From the NCBI RefSeq assembly GCF_021391495.1, contig NZ_CP090063.1, positions 3,534,001 to 3,598,000 of the forward strand: a stretch of DNA of 64,000 bases, written 5' to 3'. The translations under genes were made by a program, and so were the position numbers. The first letter of the stretch is position 1. Each line of letters begins with the position of its first letter. The notes under the pieces are model-generated. The model was not told the DNA's origin, made no database searches, and saw only the letters and a list, made by a program, of their open reading frames with translations. This document shows, in pieces, positions 41,772 to 50,092 of this stretch. Source of the DNA: Amycolatopsis acidiphila. Lineage in GTDB: Bacteria; Actinomycetota; Actinomycetes; Mycobacteriales; Pseudonocardiaceae.

Positions 41772-41963
41772 ATGCGGATCATCGTGGACCGGGACCGCTG
41801 TACCGGCCAGGCGATGTGCGAGTCCATCGCCGCCGACCTGTTCGAGGTGAACGACGACGGCGAGCTCGAGCTGAAAGCGAGCACCGTGCCTGACGGCCGG
41901 CTCGGCGACGTGCAGGAGGCGGTCGCGTGCTGTCCCAACGAAGCGCTGCGGCTGGTTCCGTGA
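41772..41963 (+). CDS. P450-type [3Fe-4S] ferredoxin
   Basis: A 63-residue ferredoxin. Cluster ligands are C10 and C16 (RCTGQAMC) and the Cys of ACCPNEAL; the middle Cys of a 4Fe-4S site is missing, as is usual for actinobacterial P450 ferredoxins. It passes electrons from the next gene product to the P450. ATG 41772 follows the SDR stop by 13 bp, and the stop overlaps the reductase GTG. Confidence 0.92.
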   Translation: MRIIVDRDRCTGQAMCESIAADLFEVNDDGELELKASTVPDGRLGDVQEAVACCPNEALRLVP

Positions 41964-43210
41964 GGACGGTCGAACGGCTGGTCGTGGTCGGTGCCTCCCT
42001 CGCCGGCCTCCGCGCCGTCGAGGCTGCGCGGCAGGCGGGCTTTCCGGGGCACATCACGCTGATCGGGGCGGAACCACACCTGCCCTACGACCGGCCGCCG
42101 CTGTCCAAGGCCTTCCTGGAGAACCCCGCCGAACCGGCGCCGTCCTTCCGTGACGAGCGGGAGCTGCGCGACGAGCTGGGCGTCGAGCTGCTGCTCGGCG
42201 CACCGGCGAGCGGGCTCGACACCGCCGGGCGCGCGGTGCTCGTCGGCGAGCGGGCCGTGCCCTACGACGCGGCGGTGCTCGCCACCGGCTCGATCGCGCG
42301 GAGGCCGGCCCTGGCCGAAGGGCTCACCGGTGTGCACACCCTGCGCACCGTGGACGACGCCCTCGCGATCCGTGCGGCTCTCGATGCCGGCGCCCGCACG
42401 GTGGTGATCGGTGCGGGGTTCATCGGTTCCGAAGTGGCGTCGAGTGCGCGTGCCCGCGGCCGCGACGTCGTGCTCGTGGAAGCGCTTCCCACGCCATTGG
42501 TGCGCGCGGTCGGCGAACAGCTGGGCGCGGTACTCGCGACCCTGCATCATCGCCACGGCACCGACCTGCGCTGCGGCGTGGCCGTCGCCGCGGTCGAAGG
42601 CGAGGGGCGCGTGGAGCGGGTCCTGCTGTCGGACGGTTCGGTGCTGCCCGCCGATCTGGTCGTGGCGGGCGTCGGGGCCCGGCCCGCCGTGGACTGGCTG
42701 ACGGGTTCCGGCTTGACGCTCGACGGCGGCGTGGTGTGCGACGAGCACCTGTGGACCGGCGCCGACGGGGTGTACGCGGCCGGTGACCTCGTGCGCTGGC
42801 ACAACCCCGCGTTCGGCGTCTCGATGCGTCTCGAGCACTGGACCAGTGCGGCCGAGCAGGCCCGCATCGCCGCGCGCAACGCCATCGGGCCCGGAGAGCC
42901 CGCGGCCTGCTCGACCGTGCCCTACTTCTGGTCCGACTGGTACGGCAGCCGGATCCAGCTGGCCGGGATCCCCGCCGCCGACGAGGTCCGCGTCGTCGAC
43001 GGCGACCTCGACCGGGACGGGCGGCTCGTGGCGCTGTACCGGCGCGGCGACCGGCTGGCCGGTGCGCTGACCGTCAACGGGAAGGCGCAGGTCATGAAGT
43101 ACCGAGGCTTGATCCAGCGCGAGGCGTCCTGGGAGGACGGGCTCGCTTTCGCCGCGGACCGCCGCCGTGCGGCCGCGAACCTTGTCACCGCCGACAGAAC
43201 AGGAGTGTGA
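41960..43210 (+). CDS. NAD(P)H:ferredoxin reductase (FAD)
   Basis: A 416-residue pyridine-nucleotide-disulphide-family reductase. The FAD fold starts VVVGASLAGLRAVEAARQA, YDRPPLSKAFL follows, the NAD site is VVIGAGFIGSEVASSARA, and the FAD-ribityl motif is VYAAGDLVRW. Such enzymes serve P450 and Rieske ferredoxins; the adjacent ferredoxin and P450 make that system its likely partner. GTG 41960 overlaps the ferredoxin stop by 4 bp. Confidence 0.92.
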   Translation: MRTVERLVVVGASLAGLRAVEAARQAGFPGHITLIGAEPHLPYDRPPLSKAFLENPAEPAPSFRDERELRDELGVELLLGAPASGLDTAGRAVLVGERAVPYDAAVLATGSIARRPALAEGLTGVHTLRTVDDALAIRAALDAGARTVVIGAGFIGSEVASSARARGRDVVLVEALPTPLVRAVGEQLGAVLATLHHRHGTDLRCGVAVAAVEGEGRVERVLLSDGSVLPADLVVAGVGARPAVDWLTGSGLTLDGGVVCDEHLWTGADGVYAAGDLVRWHNPAFGVSMRLEHWTSAAEQARIAARNAIGPGEPAACSTVPYFWSDWYGSRIQLAGIPAADEVRVVDGDLDRDGRLVALYRRGDRLAGALTVNGKAQVMKYRGLIQREASWEDGLAFAADRRRAAANLVTADRTGV

Positions 43211-43212
43211 GC

Positions 43213-43521
43213 ATGGAGCTCAAACCGGGAACACGGCTGCGCAGCCAGGTGGACGCCACGGAGATCATCGTGGTGCGACCGCCCACCGCCGAGGTGGAGC
43301 TCTCCTGCGGCGGGCACCCGATGATCGACGCCAAGGCCGAGGCGGCACCGGGCCTGACCGCCGACCCCGCCGCGACCGGCGGCACCGAGCTGGGCAAGCG
43401 CTACACCGACGGCGAGGCGGCGCTGGAGGTGCTGGTCACCAAGCCCGGCACGAGCAGCCTGGCCGCGGCGGGCAGCCCGCTCGTGCTCAAGGAAGCCAAG
43501 CCGCTGCCGGCGAGCGACTGA
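43213..43521 (+). CDS. Small conserved-looking protein, last gene of the P450 operon
   Basis: A 102-residue protein with no family I can name with certainty. Strand-rich: the N-terminal LKPGTRLRSQVDATEIIVVR, ELSCGGHPMI with a single conserved-looking Cys-Gly-Gly, then GGTELGKRYTDGEAALEVLV and a closing PLVLKEAKPLPASD. The layout suggests a small beta-barrel or metal/cofactor-binding domain. ATG 43213 has AGGAG 8 nt upstream; GTG 43207, which overlaps the reductase stop, is the alternative. Its position after ferredoxin and reductase suggests an accessory role in the redox chain or in an acyl-CoA enzyme. Confidence 0.7.
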   Translation: MELKPGTRLRSQVDATEIIVVRPPTAEVELSCGGHPMIDAKAEAAPGLTADPAATGGTELGKRYTDGEAALEVLVTKPGTSSLAAAGSPLVLKEAKPLPASD

Positions 43522-43605
43522 CCCGGCCGGACGCGGCTGCCGCGCTCGCGAGCTGCTGGACGACGGTGGCGTATCTGGAACTGCCCGTCTTCGCGTGGCG
43601 GTGAC

Positions 43606-44352
43606 TCAGTCGTACATCAGCCCGCCGTCGACCAGCAGCTCCACGCCGGTCAGGAACGAGGACTCCGCCGAGAGAAGGAAGGCGACCGAGCGGGCGACCT
43701 CCTCGGGGGTGCCGAGGCGCCCCATCGGGATGATGTCGCCCCACTCCCGCTGCATCTCCGCCGGGTACGACGCGATACCCGGGGTGGCGATCGTGCCGGG
43801 GCAGACCGCGTTGACCCGGATGCCGCGGCGCGCGTACTGCAGGGCCGCGTTCTTCGTCAGCCCGACGATGCCGTGCTTCGCCGCGGTGTAGGCGGCCATC
43901 CCGGGTGCGTTCTTCACGCCCGCGTTCGACGCCATGTTCACGATGCTGCCGTGCCCGGCGGCCTGCATGACCCCGAGCTCCGCGCGCAGGCACAGGAAGG
44001 TGCCGCGCAGGTCGACGGCCATCACCCCGTCCCAGGTCTGCACCGCCAGCTCGTGCAGATCGCAGGGGGCGTGCGCGATCCCGGCGTTGTTCACGGCCAG
44101 GTCGAGCCCGCCGAGGAACGCGACCGACCGCTCGATGAGCTCGTCCACACCGGCCTCGTCGGAGACGTCGCAGGCGACGAACTCGGCAGTGCCACCGGCG
44201 GCGCGGATGTCCTCGACCGTGGCCTTGCCGCCGTCCTCGGCGACGTCGGACACGACCACCCGCGCCCCCGCCGCGGCCAGGTGCAGCGCGGTCGCCCGGC
44301 CGATCCCGGCCCCGGCTCCTGTGATGACGACACCCTTGCCGGCCAACGTCAT
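43606..44352 (-). CDS. SDR family oxidoreductase
   Basis: A 248-residue classical short-chain dehydrogenase: TGAGAGIGRATALHLAAAGA, VVSDVAEDGG with Asp after strand 2 (NAD preference), NNAGIAHAP, MASNAG and YTAAKHG. The typical C-terminus is LLVDGGLMYD. It overlaps the LLM gene upstream by 4 bp and forms a three-gene operon with it and the thiolase. Possible roles are cis-dihydrodiol or 3-hydroxyacyl-CoA dehydrogenation. Confidence 0.88.
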   Translation of the reverse strand: MTLAGKGVVITGAGAGIGRATALHLAAAGARVVVSDVAEDGGKATVEDIRAAGGTAEFVACDVSDEAGVDELIERSVAFLGGLDLAVNNAGIAHAPCDLHELAVQTWDGVMAVDLRGTFLCLRAELGVMQAAGHGSIVNMASNAGVKNAPGMAAYTAAKHGIVGLTKNAALQYARRGIRVNAVCPGTIATPGIASYPAEMQREWGDIIPMGRLGTPEEVARSVAFLLSAESSFLTGVELLVDGGLMYD

Positions 44353-45278
44353 CTTCGTTCTCCTTCGCTCGCCCGGATGAAGTCCTCGCCGTAGTGGCCG
44401 ATCGCGTCCAGCGCGCTGTCCACGCCGTCGGCCGGCAGGCGCACCAGTGCCCAGGTCACCCCGGCCGAGGCCAGCTTCGCGAGCTCGTCCAGATGTGCGG
44501 CGGCCTCCGGGTCGCCGCCCGCGACGGCCGGGACCGGCGCCTCCGTCTGCACGTCCACACTGTCCGGGCTCCGGCCCGCCTCGTGCAGTTCGCCGCGCAG
44601 CTCGTCGATCGCGGAGGCCAGCTGCTCGACAGTCTCGATCGGGGACGTGCGCACCGTCTTCGCGTCGACGCCCTGGGCGAACAACGGCGACCAGCCCTGG
44701 CCGTGGGCCACGACCCGCCGCCGCGCCGCCTTGCTGTTGCCGCCGATCCACAGTGGCAACCCGGCCTGGACCGGCGGCGGTCGCAGCTGCTGGTCGAGCG
44801 CCCGGAAGTGCCTGCCTTCGAAGCGCACCGGCTCTCCCGTCCACGCCTTGGCGAGCACCTCGACGGCCTCGTCGAACAGCTCGTTCCGTTCGGCGAAGTC
44901 CACGCCGAGGGCGGCGAACTCCGAGCGCAGGTAGCCGCTGCCGGCCACGACCGTGAGCCGCCCGCCGGAGAGGACGTCCACAGTGGACAGCGTCTTGGCG
45001 GTGAGCAGCGGGTTGCGGTAGGGGAGCACGAGCAGGTTGGTCATCAGCCGGATCCGCGAGGTGACCCCCGCGCAGAACGACAGCGCGGCCAGTGGGTCGA
45101 ACGTGTGGTGACCGCCCGCGGCCAGCCACTTCGTCGAGGGGGCCGGATGCTCGCTGAAACAGATCGCGCCGAACCCGGCCTCCTCGGCCGCACGTACCAC
45201 GCGGGCGAGGTTCTCCGGCAGGCGGAACTCGGGTGCGTAGCCGGTGCGCTCGATCGGGTACTCGAGGGTGAACCTCAC
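44349..45278 (-). CDS. LLM-class F420-dependent oxidoreductase
   Basis: A 309-residue luciferase-like family protein, similar in layout to the one at 1517: FGAICFSEHPAPSTKWLAAG, LTNLL-type strand after RIRLM, LSGGRLTVVAGSGYLRSEF, and PLWIGGNSKAARRRVV. The shared GYLR-EF and WIGGNS segments place both in the same F420-like subfamily; the enzyme at 2444 is another branch. GTG 45278 overlaps the thiolase stop. Confidence 0.83.
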   Translation of the reverse strand: MRFTLEYPIERTGYAPEFRLPENLARVVRAAEEAGFGAICFSEHPAPSTKWLAAGGHHTFDPLAALSFCAGVTSRIRLMTNLLVLPYRNPLLTAKTLSTVDVLSGGRLTVVAGSGYLRSEFAALGVDFAERNELFDEAVEVLAKAWTGEPVRFEGRHFRALDQQLRPPPVQAGLPLWIGGNSKAARRRVVAHGQGWSPLFAQGVDAKTVRTSPIETVEQLASAIDELRGELHEAGRSPDSVDVQTEAPVPAVAGGDPEAAAHLDELAKLASAGVTWALVRLPADGVDSALDAIGHYGEDFIRASEGERR

Positions 45279-46456
45279 GGCCGGAACGCCTCGACGACGA
45301 GCGCCGAGCCCATGCCGCCGCCCGCGCACAGGGACGCGACGCCGATGCCGCCCCCACGGCGGCGCAGGTCGCCGAGCAGTGTGGTGACCATCCGCGCGCC
45401 GGTGGCGGCGATGGGGTGCCCGAGGCTGCAGCCGCTGCCGCTGATGTTGACCAGCTCCGGGTCGATGCCGAGGATCCTCGTGCTCGCCACGCACATCGAC
45501 GCGAAGGCCTCGTTGATCTCGAACAGCGTGACGTCGGAGAGCTTCAGGCCCGCGCGCTCGAGCGCCTTGGGGATCGCCTCGGTGGGCGCGAGGCCCGTGC
45601 GGACCGGGTCCACGCCGACCGAGGCCCATGAACGCACGACGCCGAGTGGGCGCAGCCCTTGCTGCGCCGCCAGTTCGGCGGAGGTGAGCAGCACGGCCGC
45701 CGCGGCGTCGTTGACGCCTGAGGAGTTGCCCGCGGTGATGCTGAAGCCCTCGATCTCCGGATGCAGCGGCTTGAGCCGCCCGAGACGTTCCATGGAGGTG
45801 TCGCGGCGCGGGTGCTCGTCGGTGTCGAAGAGGATCTCGGCGCCTTCGGCGTTGCGCACCTTGATCGGCACGATCTCCTCGGCGAAGCGGCCCCCGTCGA
45901 TCGCGGCGACCGCGCGCTGGTGCGAACGCAAGGCCCAGGCGTCCATCTCCTCGCGGGAGACGCCGGCGAGCTTGGCGGTGTTCCAGCCGACGGTGATGGA
46001 CATGTCGTCGCTGGGGGCCTCTGCCGTCGCAGGGTGCGAGGGCGACATCCACCGGTCCTGCCAGTCCTGCGTGCCGGGGATCCGGCGCCGCAGCACGGGT
46101 GCGGTGGACGGGGACTCGGCGCCGCCCGCGAGCACGGCGCGGTCCATGCCGGCCCGGATCCCGGCTGCCGCGGTCTGGATCGCGGACAGGCTCGAAGCAC
46201 ACTGGCGGTTCAGCGCGAGCCCGGGCACCGAGGTGAGGCCCGCGCGCACGGCCACGTGCCGGGCGATGTCGCCGCCGCCCTGCATGACCTCGCCGAAGAC
46301 GATGTCGTCGAGCAGGGCCGGGTCGAGTGTCGAGCGGTGCAGCACCTCGGTGATCACCGGCTCGGCCAGGTCGAAGGCGCTGGTCTCGGTGAGGCTGCCC
46401 TTGAACGAGGTGCCGATGGCGGTGCGGCAGGCGGCGACGATGACGGCGTCAGGCAC
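45275..46456 (-). CDS. Acetyl-CoA acyltransferase (true thiolase, FadA-like)
   Basis: A 393-residue thiolase with all three active-site regions: nucleophile Cys in NRQCASSLSAI, His-type region in NEAFASMCVAS, GSGCSLGHPIAATGAR, and the second Cys in SLCAGGGMGSAL. It carries out thiolytic cleavage of 3-ketoacyl-CoA and is the only canonical thiolase in the window, in contrast to the three lipid-transfer-type proteins. GTG 46456 has GGAG upstream. First gene of the minus-strand operon with the LLM and SDR genes. Confidence 0.93.
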   Translation of the reverse strand: MPDAVIVAACRTAIGTSFKGSLTETSAFDLAEPVITEVLHRSTLDPALLDDIVFGEVMQGGGDIARHVAVRAGLTSVPGLALNRQCASSLSAIQTAAAGIRAGMDRAVLAGGAESPSTAPVLRRRIPGTQDWQDRWMSPSHPATAEAPSDDMSITVGWNTAKLAGVSREEMDAWALRSHQRAVAAIDGGRFAEEIVPIKVRNAEGAEILFDTDEHPRRDTSMERLGRLKPLHPEIEGFSITAGNSSGVNDAAAAVLLTSAELAAQQGLRPLGVVRSWASVGVDPVRTGLAPTEAIPKALERAGLKLSDVTLFEINEAFASMCVASTRILGIDPELVNISGSGCSLGHPIAATGARMVTTLLGDLRRRGGGIGVASLCAGGGMGSALVVEAFRP

Positions 46457-46845
46457 GTTCGACTCCAGGGGATCGGGGGTGGCTCCTGCCGTTCACTGTA
46501 CTGACGACAGCTACAGATATCGAGCAATGAACTTAACAGGTCAACTGTATCGGCGCTGGCACTCGCGAGCGTTCGCGGTGGCCGATCGGCTCCCTCGGCT
46601 GAGGCGGGGTTTCTTTCAGGAACCGGTTCGAAGACAGGGAGACGTCCTTTCCGTTGCACTGGAAGGTGGAGCCACCGTCGCCGTGGGAGCTTCGCTCCGG
46701 ATCGTGCTCCTGCTCGAGAACGTCGTGGTGGAGGTCGCGGATTCGAGGCGCCGCTCCCCGTCCGCCACCTGCCCCGGTACGCGCTCGGTCGCCGATGCCG
46801 GTTGTCGCGCGCACAATGGGATCCCGGCAGCGGCTTGGAGGTGTG
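46457..46845. other. Intergenic gap with no recognised gene
   Basis: 389 bp between the divergent thiolase and transporter genes. Its first 90 bases are AT-richer than the flanks and presumably hold the thiolase promoter; only a poor match to the regulon motif (TGTCGTCAGTAC, minus strand, about 46497-46510) is present. I see no tRNA, repeat or convincing small gene. Confidence 0.5.
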
Positions 46846-47700
46846 ATGCGAGACGACCCGACCGACGAGCACGGACGCTTGCCTCTGCGGTCTCCGGCCG
46901 GGAGCCGGGACGAGCCGGAGCTCGAGGAAGCGTTCGACCGGATCGTCGCCGAAGGTCGCGACCGGCTTGGACGTCCGTTGCTGCCGCTGGTGGCCACCGG
47001 CCTGCTCGGCGGCGTCGACGTCGCAATGGGAGTGCTGGCCTACCTGGTCGTCGAGCACGAGACCGGGCAGCCGCTGCTGGCCTCCGCCGCGTTCACGATC
47101 GGGTTCATCGCGCTGCTGCTCGCGCGCAGCGAGTTGTTCACCGAGAACTTCCTCGTCCCGATCACCGCGCTGGCGTCCGGCAGTGGTTCCTGGCCACGGT
47201 TGCTCCGGCTGTGGCTGGTCACTCTCGCCGCGAACCTGGCCGGGGGTTTCGTGATGGCCGGGATGATCGTCGTGGCGCTGCCCGACCTTCGTGGCACCGC
47301 GGCGACGGCCGGTGTCCATTACGCCACGCTGGGCACGTCCTGGCGCTCGTTGCTGCTGGCCGTGCTGGCCGGTGCGGTGATCACGCTGATGACCCGGATG
47401 CAGCACTCGACCAGCGACATGGGAGTCAAGCTCGTGGCCGCGGTCGCCATGCCGTTCCTTCTGGTCGGGGCACAGTTGTTCCACTCGGTACTCGACTCGA
47501 TCGTCATGTTCGCCGGCCTGCTCGGTGGCTTGGCGCACTACTCGTGGGCCAACTGGGCACTCGCGCTGGCCTGGTCGTCGCTGGGCAACGTCCTCGGCGG
47601 CATCGGCCTGGTCACCTCGATCCGGCTGCTCCGGGTGTCACACCGCGTCGAAGAGGCGCAGCACGACGCCCGCGAAGAATCCGGTGACCGGAGCACCTGA
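46846..47700 (+). CDS. Formate/nitrite transporter family membrane protein
   Basis: A 284-residue integral membrane protein with about six hydrophobic segments: VATGLLGGVDVAMGVLAYLV, LASAAFTIGFIALLLARSEL, LWLVTLAANLAGGFVMAGM, SLLLAVLAGAVITLMTRM, AAVAMPFLLVGAQLFHSVLD and WANWALALAWSSLGNVLGGI. LARSELFTENFLVPITAL is the family loop. The hydrophilic N-terminus (about 45 residues) is cytoplasmic. It likely moves formate, nitrite or another small monovalent acid. ATG 46846 has GGAGG 4 nt upstream. Confidence 0.85.
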   Translation: MRDDPTDEHGRLPLRSPAGSRDEPELEEAFDRIVAEGRDRLGRPLLPLVATGLLGGVDVAMGVLAYLVVEHETGQPLLASAAFTIGFIALLLARSELFTENFLVPITALASGSGSWPRLLRLWLVTLAANLAGGFVMAGMIVVALPDLRGTAATAGVHYATLGTSWRSLLLAVLAGAVITLMTRMQHSTSDMGVKLVAAVAMPFLLVGAQLFHSVLDSIVMFAGLLGGLAHYSWANWALALAWSSLGNVLGGIGLVTSIRLLRVSHRVEEAQHDAREESGDRST

Positions 47701-47823
47701 CGGCGGGAACCATCGGGACGGTTATGCGGCCGTGTGACGGGTAGCCCCGCCCGATCCGACGCCGTCGGGGCCGCCTGCTCTTCACCTGCGAGCACCGGTG
47801 AACCACTGATTGGAGGAGACGCT

Positions 47824-48972
47824 GTGCGTGCGATGGTCTATCGCGGGCCGTACAAGGTCCGGGCCGAGGAGAAGGACATCCCGGCCATCGAGCACCCGAA
47901 CGACGCGATCGTCCGCGTCGCACTGGCTGCGATCTGCGGCTCGGACCTTCACCTGTACCACGGGATGATGCCGGACACGCGGGTCGGCATGACCTTCGGG
48001 CACGAGTTCGTCGGCGTGGTCGAGGACGTAGGCCCTGACGTGCGGAACCTCGAACGAGGGGATCGCGTCATGGTGCCGTTCAACATTTTCTGCGGGACGT
48101 GCTGGTACTGCGCGCGCGGCCTGTACTCCAACTGCCACAACGTCAACCCCAACGCCACGGCCGTCGGCGGCATCTACGGCTACTCAAACACTACCGGCGG
48201 GTACGACGGAGGCCAGGCCGAGTACGTCCGGGTGCCGTTCGCCGACGTGGGCCCGAGCGTCATCCCCGACTGGATGGACGACGAGGACGCGGTCCTGCTC
48301 ACCGACGCGCTCGCCACGGGCTACTTCGGCGCGCAGCTGGGCGACATCGTCGAGGGCGACGTGGTGGTGGTCTTCGGTGCCGGGCCGGTCGGCCTGTACG
48401 CCGCGAAGTCGGCCTGGCTGATGGGTGCCGGCCGGGTCATCGTCATTGACCACCTGGAGTACCGCCTGGCGAAGGCCCGCACCTTCGCCCACGCCGAGAC
48501 CTACAACTTCACCGAGTACGACGACATCGTCGTACACCTGAAGAAGATCACCGACCACCTCGGCGCCGATGTCGCGATCGACGCCGTCGGCGCCGAAGCC
48601 GACGGCAACCTGATCCAGCACGTCACGTCGGCCAAGTTGAAGCTGCAGGGCGGCTCACCGGTGGCCCTCAACTGGGCGATCGACTCGGTGCGCAAGGGCG
48701 CCACCATCTCGGTGATGGGCGCGTACGGGCCGATTTTCAGCGCCGTCAAGTTCGGCGACGCGTTCAACAAGGGCCTCACGCTGCGGATGAACCAGTGCCC
48801 CGTCAAGCGGCAGTGGCCGCGGTTGTTCGAGCACGTCCGCAACGGCTACCTGAAACCGAGCGACATCGTCACCCACCGGATCCCGCTCGAGCACATCGCC
48901 GAGGGCTATCACATCTTCTCCGCGAAGCTGGACGGCTGCATCAAGCCGCTCATCGTGGCGAGCAGCAGCTGA
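47824..48972 (+). CDS. Zn-dependent alcohol/formaldehyde dehydrogenase-like protein
   Basis: A 382-residue medium-chain dehydrogenase. The catalytic zinc site is in ICGSDLHLYHGMM and TFGHEFVG, the structural zinc in CGTCWYCARGLYSNC, and the cofactor loop is VVFGAGPVGLYAAKSAW. The GGIYGYSNTTGGYDGGQAEY insert and the C-terminal FSAKLDGCIKPLIV are like the glutathione-independent formaldehyde dehydrogenase group. GTG 47824 follows GGAGGAGAC. A formate transporter just upstream makes a formaldehyde/formate role tempting but unproven. Confidence 0.86.
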   Translation: MRAMVYRGPYKVRAEEKDIPAIEHPNDAIVRVALAAICGSDLHLYHGMMPDTRVGMTFGHEFVGVVEDVGPDVRNLERGDRVMVPFNIFCGTCWYCARGLYSNCHNVNPNATAVGGIYGYSNTTGGYDGGQAEYVRVPFADVGPSVIPDWMDDEDAVLLTDALATGYFGAQLGDIVEGDVVVVFGAGPVGLYAAKSAWLMGAGRVIVIDHLEYRLAKARTFAHAETYNFTEYDDIVVHLKKITDHLGADVAIDAVGAEADGNLIQHVTSAKLKLQGGSPVALNWAIDSVRKGATISVMGAYGPIFSAVKFGDAFNKGLTLRMNQCPVKRQWPRLFEHVRNGYLKPSDIVTHRIPLEHIAEGYHIFSAKLDGCIKPLIVASSS

Positions 48973-48989
48973 GGGAAGGAACTGGAGCC

Positions 48990-49601
48990 ATGACCTACAC
49001 ATCGAAGCGACCGCCGCTCACCGAGTCGAGCGACCAGCTGCGCGCCCGGATCCCGGGCTGGGGTGCGGACCTCGACCCCAAGGACCGGCCGTCGGTGCCG
49101 AAGCTGCGGTGGCAGGAGGACCGGACCGGCGCCCACTGGGAGTTCCCCGAGCGGCAACCGGAGAGAGGGCGTCGCGAGCGATCGATCGAGCACAAGTTCC
49201 TGACACCGGTCTTCGGCACCTCGTGCCCGCCCAGGGGCCTCTCCGGCGTGCTGCGCAGGCTCTCCTACCGCAAGTACAGCGAGGGGCGCGCCGCGCACTG
49301 GCTGCTCCTGCTGGCCGCCGACCGGGTGGACGCGTGGGAGCACCATGCTCGCTCGTTCCTGACCCTGCGTCCCGACAACCCGATCACGGAGACAGGGGTG
49401 CTCAGCGAGTTCTCCCGGCACGGCGTCTCCTCCCGGCTCGGGAAGAAGCGTGCGGACGTCAAGCACCAGATGCTGGACCCGGTCATCGTCGCCGGCCCGT
49501 GGGTGGCGGTGGGCGGGCTCGTCTTCGGGACTGTCAGGAAGGTGCTGCGGCGCAGCGACGCGCCGGGACCCCGGGGGGCGCGTCGCCGACGCAGCTCCTA
49601 G
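48990..49601 (+). CDS. Hypothetical protein following the Zn dehydrogenase
   Basis: A 203-residue protein of unknown family. The N-terminal half is polar and Pro/Arg-rich (LTESSDQLRARIPGWGADLD, then a WEFPERQPERGRRERS stretch), the centre helical (LRRLSYRKYSEGRAAHW, LLLLAADRVDAWEHHARSFL), and one hydrophobic segment near the C-terminus (VIVAGPWVAVGGLVFGTV) is followed by a very basic tail. This suggests a peripheral or single-pass membrane protein. It lies 17 bp after the Zn dehydrogenase and is likely cotranscribed. Confidence 0.7.
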   Translation: MTYTSKRPPLTESSDQLRARIPGWGADLDPKDRPSVPKLRWQEDRTGAHWEFPERQPERGRRERSIEHKFLTPVFGTSCPPRGLSGVLRRLSYRKYSEGRAAHWLLLLAADRVDAWEHHARSFLTLRPDNPITETGVLSEFSRHGVSSRLGKKRADVKHQMLDPVIVAGPWVAVGGLVFGTVRKVLRRSDAPGPRGARRRRSS

Positions 49602-49714
49602 CAGCCACCCGTGGATTCACCTGGCGCGGTCCCGCAACCGCCTCAGCACGCCGGCTGTCGCCGCTGCCCGATTCGCGGTAGCGTGCCCGTCACGGCGGAG
49701 ACGGCGGCGGTCTC

Positions 49715-49831
49715 GGCGAGTGACAGGCTGATCCCGCCGAAGGCACCGGTCTTGGCGGCGCGGGCCAGTGCGGGCCCGTCGGTGAGCTGCGCCCCCGCGC
49801 CGAGGAGGGACGAGGCGCCGGCGAGGCCGCC
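49715..49831 (-). pseudogene. Fragment resembling NrfD-type quinol oxidoreductase
   Basis: On the minus strand about 39 codons read GGLAGASSLLGAGAQLTDGP and ALARAAKTGAFGGISLSLA, which resemble the first transmembrane part of NrfD/DMSO-reductase-anchor proteins. The resemblance stops abruptly on both sides; no start or the rest of the gene is present. It abuts a GntR fragment of opposite orientation. Recognition is by eye from a short segment. Confidence 0.42.
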
Positions 49832-49840
49832 GGGCGCGTC

Positions 49841-50065
49841 GTGCTGGGGCAGCTCCTGCCCGGGGCAAAACTGCGGGTCGACCAGCTGGCGAACGACCTC
49901 GGCGTCAGCCGGGTGCCGGTCCGGGAGGCGCTCCGGGAGCTGCTGGCCGAAGGACTGGTCGAGATCTACCCGCGCCGGGACGCGATCGCCGCCGTCGCCC
50001 TCACCCGGATGCACGTGGCGCACGGGCGGGAGGCGGCGCTGCGGGGACTCGGCCTGGTGGACCAG
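49841..50065 (+). pseudogene. Truncated GntR-family regulator (DNA-binding domain only)
   Basis: About 75 codons encode a winged helix of the GntR/FCD type: LRVDQLANDLGVSRVPVREA followed by LRELLAEGLVEIYPRRD. The preceding helix is cut, and the C-terminal effector domain is missing; the frame then runs antisense through the UbiX gene. Together with the adjacent NrfD-like piece it marks a rearranged stretch between two functional islands (no other gene from 49602 to 50092). Confidence 0.65.
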
Positions 50066-50092
50066 ACATCGCCCCGGACGTTCACCGTCCGG

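Noticed and set aside
46497..46510. TGTCGTCAGTAC (minus) upstream of the thiolase as a motif copy
   Set aside because: Only part of one half-site matches; the left half is absent, so it was not counted.
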